48,516 nt of DNA from Cryomorphaceae bacterium. Its GTDB lineage: Bacteria; Bacteroidota; Bacteroidia; Flavobacteriales_D; Crocinitomicaceae. The stretch lies in assembly GCA_021300505.1 (NCBI GenBank), contig JAJTDQ010000013.1:1-48516 (forward strand), in the 5' to 3' direction. This document shows, one piece after another, positions 14,026-24,179 of this stretch (position 1 is its first letter; every line of letters begins with the position of its first letter). Below the pieces are notes generated by a model. It ran no database searches and was not told where the DNA came from. It worked only from the letters and a program-made list of their open reading frames with translations. Made by a program: the position numbers and the translations under genes.

Positions 14026-15687
14026 CTAAAAAACGAATATTCCCTCTAGTATTGTTTCGTTTCCGCACCAGTCTTGCACGCGCAGTCGATAGGGGAACGT
14101 CCCTGTGAGCCCTGTAGGCCTTGAAAATTCGAGCACATCATTTTTTGAATCATAATAAACGGGCATCCATTTTCCATCAACTTCTAACTCATAAAACCTC
14201 AAGGCTGTTTCTGTTTCTTTTACTCTCCAAGTCAAGGTGTTTTTAGTGTTAGTCTGATTGGAAATAAAGTTCAATGCACTAACAGAGGGAGCGCGTTCAT
14301 CAATTTTTAAATTGAAAATTCCCGAATAAGTCGAAGAGGCATGAATATCATTCGCGCCGACAAATGTTTTCAAGAATCGTTTTTTTCCATCAGACATGGT
14401 GACCTCGATGTAATATTTCGCATGTTCTGAATGCCACACGGTCAGAGGAAAAGACACGTTGATTGCACGATTTAGAATGGGAAAACCAATCGAGTTGACT
14501 TCTTTTTTCCATTCGGAAATGTTCAATGGTGAAATGAGAGCAAGTGCAGGAATTGAAATTTGACAGTTGTCTTTCTTGACAACGATGTTCTCATTTGGGT
14601 AGAGGTAACTTTCAGTATAATAGTTGGTTTGATGCATAGGCCCTTGATCTACGCTGAGTACGAAACTGAATTCTGTTTTATTCTTCGCAGCATCAAGTGA
14701 TGTGATTTGAATGGGGTAATTCTTGCCAGGGCTTATAGTAAAAACACCATTTTTTTTGGAGTCGGTGTAAATGGATAATGGATCAGTGTCTGAATGAAAA
14801 CACTTGTGGTAGCGACTGCCATGCTGGCCATATGCCGCATGATCACAATGCGCATTAACCATGCGGGTAACGTCGAATGAAATGCGATCGAGTGTAAACC
14901 CAGAAATAAGTTCTTGTCCACTCGAAATCTCTACTCCATGAATCCCTAAGGATGATGCTGATTTGTCCGTGTAGTCAGTTCCTTCTACTGCGAATCCAAT
15001 TCCCCCGTGTTCGCTGCAAAAATTGGATGGGAGGTGCAAGGTATCGAACTGATTTGGACGAATTACCATCTCTTTCCCAGGGATGGTAAATCCAGTTGGA
15101 GTGACGGCGTAAAGTTTTATAGATTGAATTTTAGGTGCTTGGTGGTCGGCAATAAAAAAACCATGTGTTAAGGGATTTAGCGCATCTTGACTTTCCGTGT
15201 CACGCAATTCGAAGTGTAAATGTGGCCCTGAAGAGTTGCCTGTATTTCCAGAGAATGCAATTTGTTCACCGCGCACAACGGGAATTTCATCGGGCGATAA
15301 GCGAATGTCAATCTCATTGGCTTTGTATCGAAATTGTATCGCCGTTACTAAACTGTCGATGCGTGAATTGAAGTCGGAACAATGGGCGTAAACACTTGTC
15401 ACGCCATTGGGGTGATTGACATAAAGCACCTTGCCATACCCTTGCGGTGAGACAACGATTCGTGAGATATATCCACGCTCCACGGCTCTGACTTTTAATC
15501 CTTCACGTCCGGAGGTCCGAAAGTCCAGGCCCATATGAAAGTGATTCGGTCGAATTTCACCGAATCCTGCTGTCAATGCCGTAGGTATATCCAAAGGAGA
15601 GCGGTAATCCATTTGAATTTCAGTTTGGGCATGAATCGAAAACAGGAATAGTGTATGAAAATAAATTAGAAATGTAGCACCTCTCAT
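14026..15687 (-). CDS. M23 family metallopeptidase (secreted)
   Basis: Signal peptide; HFHMGLDFRTSGREG...GYGKVLYVNHPNGVTSVYAH...HLHFELRD. Confidence 0.85.
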   Translation of the reverse strand: MRGATFLIYFHTLFLFSIHAQTEIQMDYRSPLDIPTALTAGFGEIRPNHFHMGLDFRTSGREGLKVRAVERGYISRIVVSPQGYGKVLYVNHPNGVTSVYAHCSDFNSRIDSLVTAIQFRYKANEIDIRLSPDEIPVVRGEQIAFSGNTGNSSGPHLHFELRDTESQDALNPLTHGFFIADHQAPKIQSIKLYAVTPTGFTIPGKEMVIRPNQFDTLHLPSNFCSEHGGIGFAVEGTDYTDKSASSLGIHGVEISSGQELISGFTLDRISFDVTRMVNAHCDHAAYGQHGSRYHKCFHSDTDPLSIYTDSKKNGVFTISPGKNYPIQITSLDAAKNKTEFSFVLSVDQGPMHQTNYYTESYLYPNENIVVKKDNCQISIPALALISPLNISEWKKEVNSIGFPILNRAINVSFPLTVWHSEHAKYYIEVTMSDGKKRFLKTFVGANDIHASSTYSGIFNLKIDERAPSVSALNFISNQTNTKNTLTWRVKETETALRFYELEVDGKWMPVYYDSKNDVLEFSRPTGLTGTFPYRLRVQDWCGNETILEGIFVF

Positions 15688-15739
15688 GTCCTCAAAGTTA
15701 CGCTTAAGAAAAAAAATAGAGCACTCAAGATGAAAAATG

Positions 15740-15769
15740 TTGTAGGTGTGCGTCGATGTGTTAACTTTG
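15740..15769 (+). promoter_or_regulatory. Promoter upstream of the coiled-coil/zapA/rny genes
   Basis: TTG at 15740-15742 and TAACTTTG at 15762-15769, 19 bp spacer. Confidence 0.5.
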
Positions 15770-15785
15770 CCTAAAGTCGATTCAA

Positions 15786-16097
15786 ATGACAGAAAGCATT
15801 CAACATATCATGAACGAAATTCGAGCAAAAGCGCTTGAGATTCATAGTGAGTTGGTGCAAGAACGGAACAAAAATCAAGTACTTCAAGCACAAATTCTCG
15901 AGAAAGAAGAACGCTTGCAGGCTGCGAAACAGCTAGAAAACGAGCGCCTCGCAGTTATTGATCAACTGAAGTTGGATTTGGAAGTGGCTAAAAATCAGGT
16001 TGTCGAAGTTTCTGTACCTCAGATTGGAAGAAATGAGGAGCAGATCGATGAATTGGTGAAAGAGATTGAATACTGCATTGGTCAGTTAAAGAAATAA
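15786..16097 (+). CDS. Small coiled-coil protein upstream of zapA
   Basis: 103 aa, heptad-rich; adjacent to zapA. Confidence 0.6.
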   Translation: MTESIQHIMNEIRAKALEIHSELVQERNKNQVLQAQILEKEERLQAAKQLENERLAVIDQLKLDLEVAKNQVVEVSVPQIGRNEEQIDELVKEIEYCIGQLKK

Positions 16098-16100
16098 CGA

Positions 16101-16388
16101 ATGGGAAAGTTGTCCTTGAAAGTGATGGTTGCCGGACGTTCTTATCCACTAACAGTGAATGAGGGCGAAGAAGCACGTGTCATGAAAGCAGCAGAAGACA
16201 TCAATAAGTCGATAAAAATGCTTCAGGACAGTTACGCAGTGAAAGACATGCAAGATTTACTTGCCATGACTGCGTTGCAATTATCAACGCGCTCAGCTGC
16301 GTCATCCCCAACAAAAGCAGAACCTGATTATTCTGCGATTGAACAGCAACTTGGAGACCTATCCAAAGCGCTTGATTCGTTGAAGTAA
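16101..16388 (+). CDS. zapA: Cell division protein ZapA
   Basis: LKVMVAGRSYPLTVNEGEEARVMKAAEDINKSIKMLQ...QDLLAMTALQL. Confidence 0.8.
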   Translation: MGKLSLKVMVAGRSYPLTVNEGEEARVMKAAEDINKSIKMLQDSYAVKDMQDLLAMTALQLSTRSAASSPTKAEPDYSAIEQQLGDLSKALDSLK

Positions 16389-16453
16389 TTCATCTTTTTT
16401 ACCCGTTTTACTTTGTGCATTCTGGAAATGTATAATGATTTAATTTATTTAAA

Positions 16454-17986
16454 ATGGGAATGTTAATAGGAGTTTTGGTTGGATTGGCAGGCGGCGGCGC
16501 TGGTATTTTTGTGCTGCAAAATGTCATCCTTAAAAACAAACGCGATGCCCTTATCCGCGAGGCGGAATCTGAAGGGGAAAACATCAAAAAGGAGAAAATC
16601 CTTCAAGCAAAAGAAAAGTTCATGAAACTGAAAGAGGAGCATGAACAAAATATGAAGGAGCGTGAACGCCGCACACAATCAACGGAAGATCGAGCGAAAG
16701 CACGCGAAAAAACGCTTTCTCAAAAGATTGAAGAGGTAGGTCGCAAAGAGAGTGAGTTGGAGAAAAACCAGCAAGAACTCGAGGCAAAAACGCAAGCTTT
16801 CGAATTGAAGCACCAAGAATTGGAGAAAATCCAGGAAAAGCGTGTTGCAGAATTGTCAAGAATTAGCGGACTTTCACCTGAAGATGCGAAAAACAGCTTA
16901 ATGGAGGCGCTCAAAGATGAAGCACGCACAGGTGCAATGACTTACATCAAAGAAATTACAGAGGAAGCGAAGTTGAATGCCAATCGTGAAGCGAAGAAAA
17001 TTGTCATTCAATCGATTCAACGTGTGGCTACAGAGCAAGCTGTTGAAAATGCAGTTTCTGTGTTTAACATCGATTCAGATGAGGTGAAAGGGCGCATCAT
17101 TGGTCGTGAAGGACGTAACATTCGTGCTCTAGAAGCAGCAACAGGAGTAGAAATCATTGTAGACGATACCCCAGAGGCAATCATCCTTTCTTGTTTTGAC
17201 CCTGTACGCAGAGAAATCGCTCGTTTGGCATTGCACCAATTGGTATCTGACGGTCGTATACACCCGGCACGTATTGAGGAGGTTGTGGCGAAAACGCGCA
17301 AGCAATTGGAAGAAGAGATTGCTGAGACAGGGCGTCGCACATGCATGGATCTTGGAATCCACGGATTACACCCTGAGTTGACGCGAATGGTAGGACGTAT
17401 GAAATACCGTTCCTCTTATGGTCAGAACCTTCTACAACACTCCCGTGAAGTAGCCAACCTTTGTGCAATCATGGCGGCTGAACTCGGGTTGAATGTGAAA
17501 TTGGCGAAACGCGCAGGTTTACTACACGATATTGGTAAAGTGCCTGATGAAGAACCAGAATTGCCACACGCCATCTTGGGGATGAAACTCGCTGAGAAAT
17601 ACGGTGAAAAACCAGATGTTTGCAACGCGATTGGTGCTCACCACGACGAAATTGAAATGACAACATTAATTTCACCGATTGTTCAAGTATGTGATGCCGT
17701 GTCAGGTGCACGTCCCGGAGCGCGCCGTGAAATCGTTGAAGCGTATATCAAACGAATCAAAGAATTGGAATCATTGGCGTTGTCTTATGACGGTGTGTCA
17801 AGTGCCTATGCAATTCAAGCAGGACGTGAGTTGCGCGTTCTTGTTGAGAGCGAAAAGGTAACGGACATGAAAGCAGATGAATTGTCATTTGCGATTTCTC
17901 AACGTATCCAAACTGAAATGACTTATCCAGGTCAGGTGAAGGTGACGGTGATCCGCGAGAAACGATCAGTGAATTACGCGAAATAA
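16454..17986 (+). CDS. rny: Ribonuclease Y
   Basis: N-terminal TM plus long coiled coil, KH segment [19 protein letters not shown] segment [15 protein letters not shown]. Confidence 0.95.
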   Translation: MGMLIGVLVGLAGGGAGIFVLQNVILKNKRDALIREAESEGENIKKEKILQAKEKFMKLKEEHEQNMKERERRTQSTEDRAKAREKTLSQKIEEVGRKESELEKNQQELEAKTQAFELKHQELEKIQEKRVAELSRISGLSPEDAKNSLMEALKDEARTGAMTYIKEITEEAKLNANREAKKIVIQSIQRVATEQAVENAVSVFNIDSDEVKGRIIGREGRNIRALEAATGVEIIVDDTPEAIILSCFDPVRREIARLALHQLVSDGRIHPARIEEVVAKTRKQLEEEIAETGRRTCMDLGIHGLHPELTRMVGRMKYRSSYGQNLLQHSREVANLCAIMAAELGLNVKLAKRAGLLHDIGKVPDEEPELPHAILGMKLAEKYGEKPDVCNAIGAHHDEIEMTTLISPIVQVCDAVSGARPGARREIVEAYIKRIKELESLALSYDGVSSAYAIQAGRELRVLVESEKVTDMKADELSFAISQRIQTEMTYPGQVKVTVIREKRSVNYAK

Positions 17987-18004
17987 TACATCTCGTTGGC
18001 TGTA

Positions 18005-18883
18005 ATGTTAAAGGATAAACACATACTTGTCACTGGAGGAGCAGGATTCATTGGGTCCAATCTTGTTCAGGAACTTCTTGCACAAGGAGCTCGCGTTCGT
18101 GTGATGGACAACTTCGCAACAGGAAGACGTGAGAATTTGACTGAGTTTTTGTCAAATCCAAAATTCGAACTTTTTGAAGCAGATATTCAAATCGTTGAAG
18201 ATTGTCAGAAAGCAGTGAAAGGTATCGATGCCATTTCGCACCAAGCAGCCTTGGGTTCCGTACCGCGTTCAATTGCCTTTCCACACAACACCCATTCAAC
18301 CAATGCAACAGGTTTCTTGAATATGTTGCATGCAGCAAAGGAAGAAGGAATCAAACGTTTCGTTTATGCCAGCTCATCTTCGGTGTATGGTGATTTAGCC
18401 GTTTCTCCAAAGGTGGAAGGTGTCGAAGGAAATCCACTTTCGCCCTATGCGGTGACGAAAATGTTAAATGAGCAATATTCAGGCGTGTATGCGCGCTTGT
18501 TTGGAATGGAAACGGTTGGGTTACGCTACTTTAATGTATTTGGACCGAAACAAGATCCGAATGGCGTATATGCTGCGGCAATCCCTAAATTCTTGGATAA
18601 ATTGCTTAAGAACGAAGCCGTAACCATCAATGGTGATGGATCGCAAACGCGGGATTTTACCTATGTAAAAAATGCGGTGCGCGCGAATGTATTGGCGTTG
18701 ACAACCGAACGTGAATTTACGGGTGCTGCGGTGTACAATGTGGCTTGCGGCGAATCCTATACCTTACTTGAGGTCGTTGCTGCCCTTCGTGAAGGATCTT
18801 CAGAATTGAACTATTCGCCTTTGTATACCTTCCCTGAAGGAATCGTCGAATATGTGTCAAACTATCCAATAGACACTCACTGA
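18005..18883 (+). CDS. NAD-dependent epimerase/dehydratase (extended SDR), C-terminus apparently short
   Basis: VTGGAGFIGSNLVQ, YASSSSVYG, YAVTK, NVFGPKQDPNG; ends in a non-typical tail NYSPLYTFPEGIVEYVSNYPIDTH. Confidence 0.85.
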   Translation: MLKDKHILVTGGAGFIGSNLVQELLAQGARVRVMDNFATGRRENLTEFLSNPKFELFEADIQIVEDCQKAVKGIDAISHQAALGSVPRSIAFPHNTHSTNATGFLNMLHAAKEEGIKRFVYASSSSVYGDLAVSPKVEGVEGNPLSPYAVTKMLNEQYSGVYARLFGMETVGLRYFNVFGPKQDPNGVYAAAIPKFLDKLLKNEAVTINGDGSQTRDFTYVKNAVRANVLALTTEREFTGAAVYNVACGESYTLLEVVAALREGSSELNYSPLYTFPEGIVEYVSNYPIDTH

Positions 18884-19914
18884 CATTGATCGTAGAGCGA
18901 CAAGAAGATATTTCGATTCGCTTCCTTACTTCCTCTTTCTGCAATGATTTGTGCATTTCGCTGAGCCACTTCCGTTGGATTCAATGTCAACGCACGCTCC
19001 AAGGCTTCTTCCACATTCCTGTTGTGTAGAATAATTCCATTTTCACCATCTACAATCCATTCACGGTTGGCCGGTAGATCGGCAACGACTGGAATCGCAC
19101 CATACGCCATGGCCTCTAACAAGCTAATGGCTGTTCCATCACTGTTGGGTATGGAAATGTAAATAGCTGATTTAAGATAGTGTGCTCGGTTCACATCAGC
19201 AGTGACGAATCCGATGAATGACACTTGATGTTCCGGAATCTCCTCCTTCGCTTGTGCTTTCAAATTCTCTGTGTTGTTTCCGTTAGCACCAACGATTAAG
19301 CGCCAGTCCGAATGCTGGGCTAAAAATTTCGCACTACCAGAAATGATTTGATCGATGTTGTATAAATCCTGATGAAGTCGATTTGAATAGATGACCTTTT
19401 CTTTATGGTGTTCAGTCGTCATCGAAGAAATATCAATTCCAAAGTTGGCAATGGTCACCCCTTTCTTTCCAATTAAACCATGTATGGCTTCTGCCATGTA
19501 ATGTGCATCAGCGGTGATGAAATTCGCATCTCGCAATGATTTGTTCACGATATAGCGGTAAAGAAAGCCCCGATGAGGCAAAAGTAGCACATCACTTCCC
19601 CACGTTGTGAGCACCATCGGTAGTCTTCGCTTATTCGCCATAGCAGCCATATATCCGTAAGCATTGGCTTGGTGTACATGAATGATATCAGGTTTGAATT
19701 CACGGATTACCTTCTTGATCGCTTGAATGCTTTTGTACAACCCAAATGGATTTTTCATCTCAAAAGAGACCTTAGCGTTCTGACAATAATCAATGTTTTC
19801 GTTGGTAATTACCATCACCTCAGAGAAATAGTCGCGCACTAAGTTGTAATAGTTCTGAACGTGAACACTTGCGCTACCAATGAGCAATAATTTTTTCTTT
19901 TGACTATTCGACAT
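18877..19914 (-). CDS. GT4-like glycosyltransferase
   Basis: PDIIHVHQANAYGYMAAM, VLTTWGSDVLLLP, SIPNSDGTAISLLEAMAYGAIPVV; likely start is MSNSQKKKLLL. Confidence 0.85.
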   Translation of the reverse strand: MSNSQKKKLLLIGSASVHVQNYYNLVRDYFSEVMVITNENIDYCQNAKVSFEMKNPFGLYKSIQAIKKVIREFKPDIIHVHQANAYGYMAAMANKRRLPMVLTTWGSDVLLLPHRGFLYRYIVNKSLRDANFITADAHYMAEAIHGLIGKKGVTIANFGIDISSMTTEHHKEKVIYSNRLHQDLYNIDQIISGSAKFLAQHSDWRLIVGANGNNTENLKAQAKEEIPEHQVSFIGFVTADVNRAHYLKSAIYISIPNSDGTAISLLEAMAYGAIPVVADLPANREWIVDGENGIILHNRNVEEALERALTLNPTEVAQRNAQIIAERGSKEANRNIFLSLYDQCQ

Positions 19915-20977
19915 GTGAAGGACGTGTTGAAAGTTGAGCATAAACTGTGCCGATGACCGCAGCAAATAGGACCATAATTGTTCGGTCAACAAATGGATTG
20001 TTTGTCAATGCTGCCACCAACATCAAGACAATACACAAGAGAGCAGGGTAGGTTTGTTCGATTTTTTTTGCTTGAAAAAATGCTTTAATCGGCAGAAAAT
20101 AAATGAGTAAGTATCCGATTAGACCCATAAGTCCATAGCGCCATGCCATCAAAATGTACTCGTTTTCAGAATAGATTTTTTGCGCATAGAAATAGGATTT
20201 GTTTCCACCATACCCAAAGAGCGGCCGTTGTAGAATCATATCACCCAATAATTTCCAGGCTTCTAGACGTCCACGTGCAGAACCCGTTTGGAGTACTTGG
20301 CCATTGAAGCCCAACCCAAGAATCGCCGTGCGCGACTGGCAAAGAAATACCATGAGTACAGCAATCAAAAACCACAATAGTGTATTCTTTCGTTGGTTCG
20401 TTGGAAGAAATACAATGCTAAAGAATAAGAAAATCAATGCATTAATGTTTGGGTTTCCTGCGAGTCCAACCATGCGCTTTACAGCAGGCTCTTTCAGTGA
20501 ATTCAGTCCAAAATACTCGATGTGCATTCCACCGTTGTAGTAGCTTGCAATGATGTCATTAAAACCAAAAAGATTGAAGAAATGAACCAAGTTGAATCCA
20601 ACCAAGGCAATGAACATCGGCTTGAGCCAAGTTCGACAAAAAGCAGCCGTTGGCACCAACGTGAAAAATGCAACTATCAGAGAGAATTTGATGAGTTTAA
20701 ACACCTCGAATAAATCTTGAAAAACGAATATTCGGCCATTGATCCCCATAGAAACAAGCATCAAAAGAGCAAAGGCAGCGATCCCTATGAAGAACATTTT
20801 GCCTTGCACATGTTTACGTTCTATGAACACGTAAATAGCAAGGATAGGTAGTATAAAGTCAATGAGCTGAATCGCTGGCCATGATGATTTTAGATGAAAG
20901 TCGGGTAAAAATAGAACCGAGCAAACAATGATTCCACCGAACAAGATTTTTATTCGATCAGTCATTGCTCCATTCAT
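19904..20977 (-). CDS. O-antigen ligase/polymerase-like membrane protein
   Basis: Polytopic; AGNPNINALIFL, CQSRTAILGLG, GRLEAWKLLGDMILQRPLFGYG. Confidence 0.7.
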   Translation of the reverse strand: MNGAMTDRIKILFGGIIVCSVLFLPDFHLKSSWPAIQLIDFILPILAIYVFIERKHVQGKMFFIGIAAFALLMLVSMGINGRIFVFQDLFEVFKLIKFSLIVAFFTLVPTAAFCRTWLKPMFIALVGFNLVHFFNLFGFNDIIASYYNGGMHIEYFGLNSLKEPAVKRMVGLAGNPNINALIFLFFSIVFLPTNQRKNTLLWFLIAVLMVFLCQSRTAILGLGFNGQVLQTGSARGRLEAWKLLGDMILQRPLFGYGGNKSYFYAQKIYSENEYILMAWRYGLMGLIGYLLIYFLPIKAFFQAKKIEQTYPALLCIVLMLVAALTNNPFVDRTIMVLFAAVIGTVYAQLSTRPSHVE

Positions 20978-21530
20978 CGTAGTATTTTTTCAATTCAGGA
21001 TGTTGTGCAATCACGGATTGATCACGTTCACGGGTATCACCAATCACTACCGCTGGATTTCCCGCAATGATCGCGAAATCTGGAAATTCACCTTGCACAT
21101 AGCTATATGCCGCAACGATGCTACCTTTTCCAATTTTTGTGTTGGGCATAATCGTGGAATGTGGTCCAATAAAGGTGTATTTCCCAATGTGAACGCTTCC
21201 TGTGATGTAGCCAATCATTTCTTTGCCAGCATAAGCTTTCCCGTACAAGCGGATTGATTGATGGCTTGAGTGTGATGTAATACTAATGAAACTGGTAATC
21301 TGACAACCTTCCTCAATGTGAATTCCATGGCTCGCCTCGATGAAATTGTGGTGCCCGATGTACACATGTTCAGCAAGGTCTAGTCCTTGGATCTGATCGA
21401 TGAAGGTAGAGTTTGAAACACGTGTGCGCAAAATTGGTTTCCCATCACGACCGAAGAATGGACTAATCATGCGTGGGGAATAGCGACTAATCCAGCGATT
21501 TCGAAGTTTTCTGAGTAGATTGCGTATCAC
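20958..21530 (-). CDS. Acyltransferase of the left-handed beta-helix type
   Basis: Hexapeptide-like repeats HVYIGHHNFIEASHGIHIEEGCQIT...IGKYTFIGPHSTIMPNTKIGKGSIVAAYSYV. Confidence 0.8.
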   Translation of the reverse strand: MIRNLLRKLRNRWISRYSPRMISPFFGRDGKPILRTRVSNSTFIDQIQGLDLAEHVYIGHHNFIEASHGIHIEEGCQITSFISITSHSSHQSIRLYGKAYAGKEMIGYITGSVHIGKYTFIGPHSTIMPNTKIGKGSIVAAYSYVQGEFPDFAIIAGNPAVVIGDTRERDQSVIAQHPELKKYYDEWSND

Positions 21531-21532
21531 GT

Positions 21533-22918
21533 TTATTGTTCAGTTTCAGTGGTTGTCAAATGTGCAGCATCAGCTTTTTTTGCCAAGGCAAACACCCATT
21601 TGTACAACCAAATGTAAAAGATAATTTCCAATATCGAGAGCAACATGAATCCGTACTCCAATTTATGGAAGAAAAATCCACCGATAAAGATGCTTCCAAG
21701 GATGATGGAGTTGCCCACCAAAGCGACACCGAACAGTTCCTTTTGTTTGCCAACTACCACTGTGATTTGCACCACTGGACTTACGACAAAATTCAAAAAC
21801 AACCATGGTGTGAGAATTCGTGCAAATTCTCCAGAAATGCGGTATTCATCACCTAGAATAATCCCGAAAAGATCTGGACCAAAGAAGACGATTGGAAGAA
21901 AAATGGGCAACGCCAAAAAGGAAAGTCTGCGCACTGTGGCATGCATCAGCGGAACCATTTTCTCTTTGTTGGCATACAATTCCGCCGCACGCTGAATGAA
22001 AACTTGACCAAAGGCGCTGCCAATCATGGTCAAAGGCAAGGTCAATACACGAATGGTCATGCTGTATAAACCAAGAACAACCTCAGAAAACATATAGGAT
22101 ACCACGAAGGTCACCCCTGAGTTTTTGATCTCATCAACAAGGGCATGTACGGCATTGATCTTTGGGAATTTATCATGCTCCTTTGCCAGTCTGCGCATCG
22201 ATGCACCATTTACCTCCTTCAATAAGGCGCGGTCCTTAGCAATGAAATTGCGTACAAATTGAATCGTTCCAAAGGCATAGCCCAAAATTGATCCAATGAC
22301 CAAACTATTCATTCCCCATGTGCGCACGCCATGCAACATTCCGCCTTTCGATGAAAACAAAGCCTTGAAGAATCCCTTTGAATGTCCCGCCTCCCAATAT
22401 CCACCTGCGTACATTCCTCCGAAAAGATTGAGTCCCGCGCGCGTGGTAGCCTGTGTAACCGAGGAGACTGAAGTTGCTCTGAATCGTTTCTTGCGATTGC
22501 TCCAAAAGGTAAGGGTGCGATAGGCCGCGCCAAAAAAGATGGTCAGTGGGATGTAGATCATCACATCCTCCAATTCAGGTGTATCAAAAAGGTCCGCTAC
22601 AGGAAATACCAATACCACAATCATGAGTAGCAGTGATAAACCTGTGAGAATAAGGAAACTTAAAGCGAGAATGTTTACTGCGTCCCTGTCTTCTTTGGGA
22701 AGTAGAATGGCGGTTTCGTAACGACCAGCAGCCACAACCATAAAGAATGTAGCGATTGAGCTGTAGAGGGCAAACACACCAAATTCTTCCACTGTAAATA
22801 AACGGCTTAGAATCGGAGTAATCAACAACGGAATAAGCTGTGCAATCATGTTGCCCGTGAGCATGGTGATCACATTTTTTGAAAATTCTGATGTCGGAAG
22901 GTATTTTCTCATAGTCAA
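21533..22918 (-). CDS. Wzx-like polysaccharide flippase
   Basis: Polytopic; LTGNMIAQLIPLLITPILSRLFTVEEFGVFALYSSIATFF...GRYETAILLPK. Confidence 0.85.
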   Translation of the reverse strand: MTMRKYLPTSEFSKNVITMLTGNMIAQLIPLLITPILSRLFTVEEFGVFALYSSIATFFMVVAAGRYETAILLPKEDRDAVNILALSFLILTGLSLLLMIVVLVFPVADLFDTPELEDVMIYIPLTIFFGAAYRTLTFWSNRKKRFRATSVSSVTQATTRAGLNLFGGMYAGGYWEAGHSKGFFKALFSSKGGMLHGVRTWGMNSLVIGSILGYAFGTIQFVRNFIAKDRALLKEVNGASMRRLAKEHDKFPKINAVHALVDEIKNSGVTFVVSYMFSEVVLGLYSMTIRVLTLPLTMIGSAFGQVFIQRAAELYANKEKMVPLMHATVRRLSFLALPIFLPIVFFGPDLFGIILGDEYRISGEFARILTPWLFLNFVVSPVVQITVVVGKQKELFGVALVGNSIILGSIFIGGFFFHKLEYGFMLLSILEIIFYIWLYKWVFALAKKADAAHLTTTETEQ

Positions 22919-23048
22919 TGGTCCACTGTCGAAACCTATACAAAGGTAATGCTTCGTAGCATAAAAACTCGATGATAGACGTTTTGAACGAAGGGACGAG
23001 AATTTCGTTGATTTAGTTTAACTTCGCCTTGGATTTTAAATCCGTTCA

Positions 23049-24179
23049 ATGAGTTCAACATCCAAGGTTAAAATAGCGCATCTAAGCAGTGCACATCCTG
23101 ATTTGGATGTACGCATTTTTTATAAGGAATGTGTTTCATTGGCTAATTCTTTGGATGTTGCAAACACCACCTTAGATGTGCATTTAATTCTCTCTGGTGT
23201 TGAGGAACGCAAAGAACAAAATGTGACGATCCATTCTGTTGAGAAGGAAACTTCTCGCATCAAACGGATGTGGAATACAGTGAATCGGGTGTACAAGAAG
23301 GCAATGGAATTAGATGCTGACATCTATCATCTGCATGATCCCGAACTATTGCGAATTGCTTTGAAATTAAAGCGCAAAGGAAAAATTGTCATTTACGATG
23401 CCCATGAAGATTTACCTAGACAACTGCAGGGTAAGGCTTACTTGAAATTTAAAAATACCATCAGTGGATTTTTTGAGTGGTACGAAAATCGAGTTGTTAG
23501 GAAGCTGGATGGAGTAGTTACAGCAACACCGTTTATACGTGATCGATTCTTGAAAGTCAATAAGAATACCATTGATATCAATAATTTTCCGCTAGCTTCT
23601 GAAATAGAATTTAGTGAAGATGTTGAGGCTGAAAAAGAAAATAAAGTGTGTTTCATCGGAGGAATATCGAAGATTCGAGGCATTTCTTATTTGGTAGATG
23701 CATTTGAAAATTTGGATGTTGAATTGGATTTGGCGGGAGGAATTGCTGAGGATTTCAAAGTTGAGTTGGAAAAGTCTAAAGGGTGGAAGAACGTAAACGA
23801 CCTTGGTTTCATTAACCGTCAGGAATCATTGAGAATAAAAAATGAGTCATTCGCGGGAATCGTTACCTTTCTCGGGTTACCAAACCATGTCAATGCGCAG
23901 CCCAATAAAATTTTTGAATACATGGCTTCTGGCTTGCCTGTGATTGGTTCGAATTTCCCGCTTTGGAAAGAAATTATTGAAAAAAATAAGTGTGGAATTT
24001 GTATTGATCCAGAATCACCAGAAGAAATTGCGCAGGCCATAAAATACCTTGAAGATCATCCCGATGTTGCCAAAGAAATGGGTGCGAACGGAAAGAGAAT
24101 TGTTCGGCAGAAATACAATTGGGCCGCTGAAGAAATCAAGCTGATCCACTTTTATCAACGTATCATTTTGAAGCAATGA
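23049..24179 (+). CDS. GT4-like glycosyltransferase
   Basis: HLSSAHPDLDVRIFYKECVSLA, DIYHLHDPELL, YDAHEDLPRQ, PNKIFEYMASGLPVIGSNFPLW. Confidence 0.85.
   Translation: MSSTSKVKIAHLSSAHPDLDVRIFYKECVSLANSLDVANTTLDVHLILSGVEERKEQNVTIHSVEKETSRIKRMWNTVNRVYKKAMELDADIYHLHDPELLRIALKLKRKGKIVIYDAHEDLPRQLQGKAYLKFKNTISGFFEWYENRVVRKLDGVVTATPFIRDRFLKVNKNTIDINNFPLASEIEFSEDVEAEKENKVCFIGGISKIRGISYLVDAFENLDVELDLAGGIAEDFKVELEKSKGWKNVNDLGFINRQESLRIKNESFAGIVTFLGLPNHVNAQPNKIFEYMASGLPVIGSNFPLWKEIIEKNKCGICIDPESPEEIAQAIKYLEDHPDVAKEMGANGKRIVRQKYNWAAEEIKLIHFYQRIILKQ

Noticed and set aside
16389-16453. 6S RNA or other small RNA between zapA and rny
   Set aside because: The gap is only 65 nt and AT-rich with no clear structure, too short for 6S RNA.
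19904-20977. Possible in-frame deletion in the polymerase/ligase-like protein after CQSRTAILGLG
   Set aside because: The protein seems a little short there, but this family is too variable to call a lesion without an alignment.
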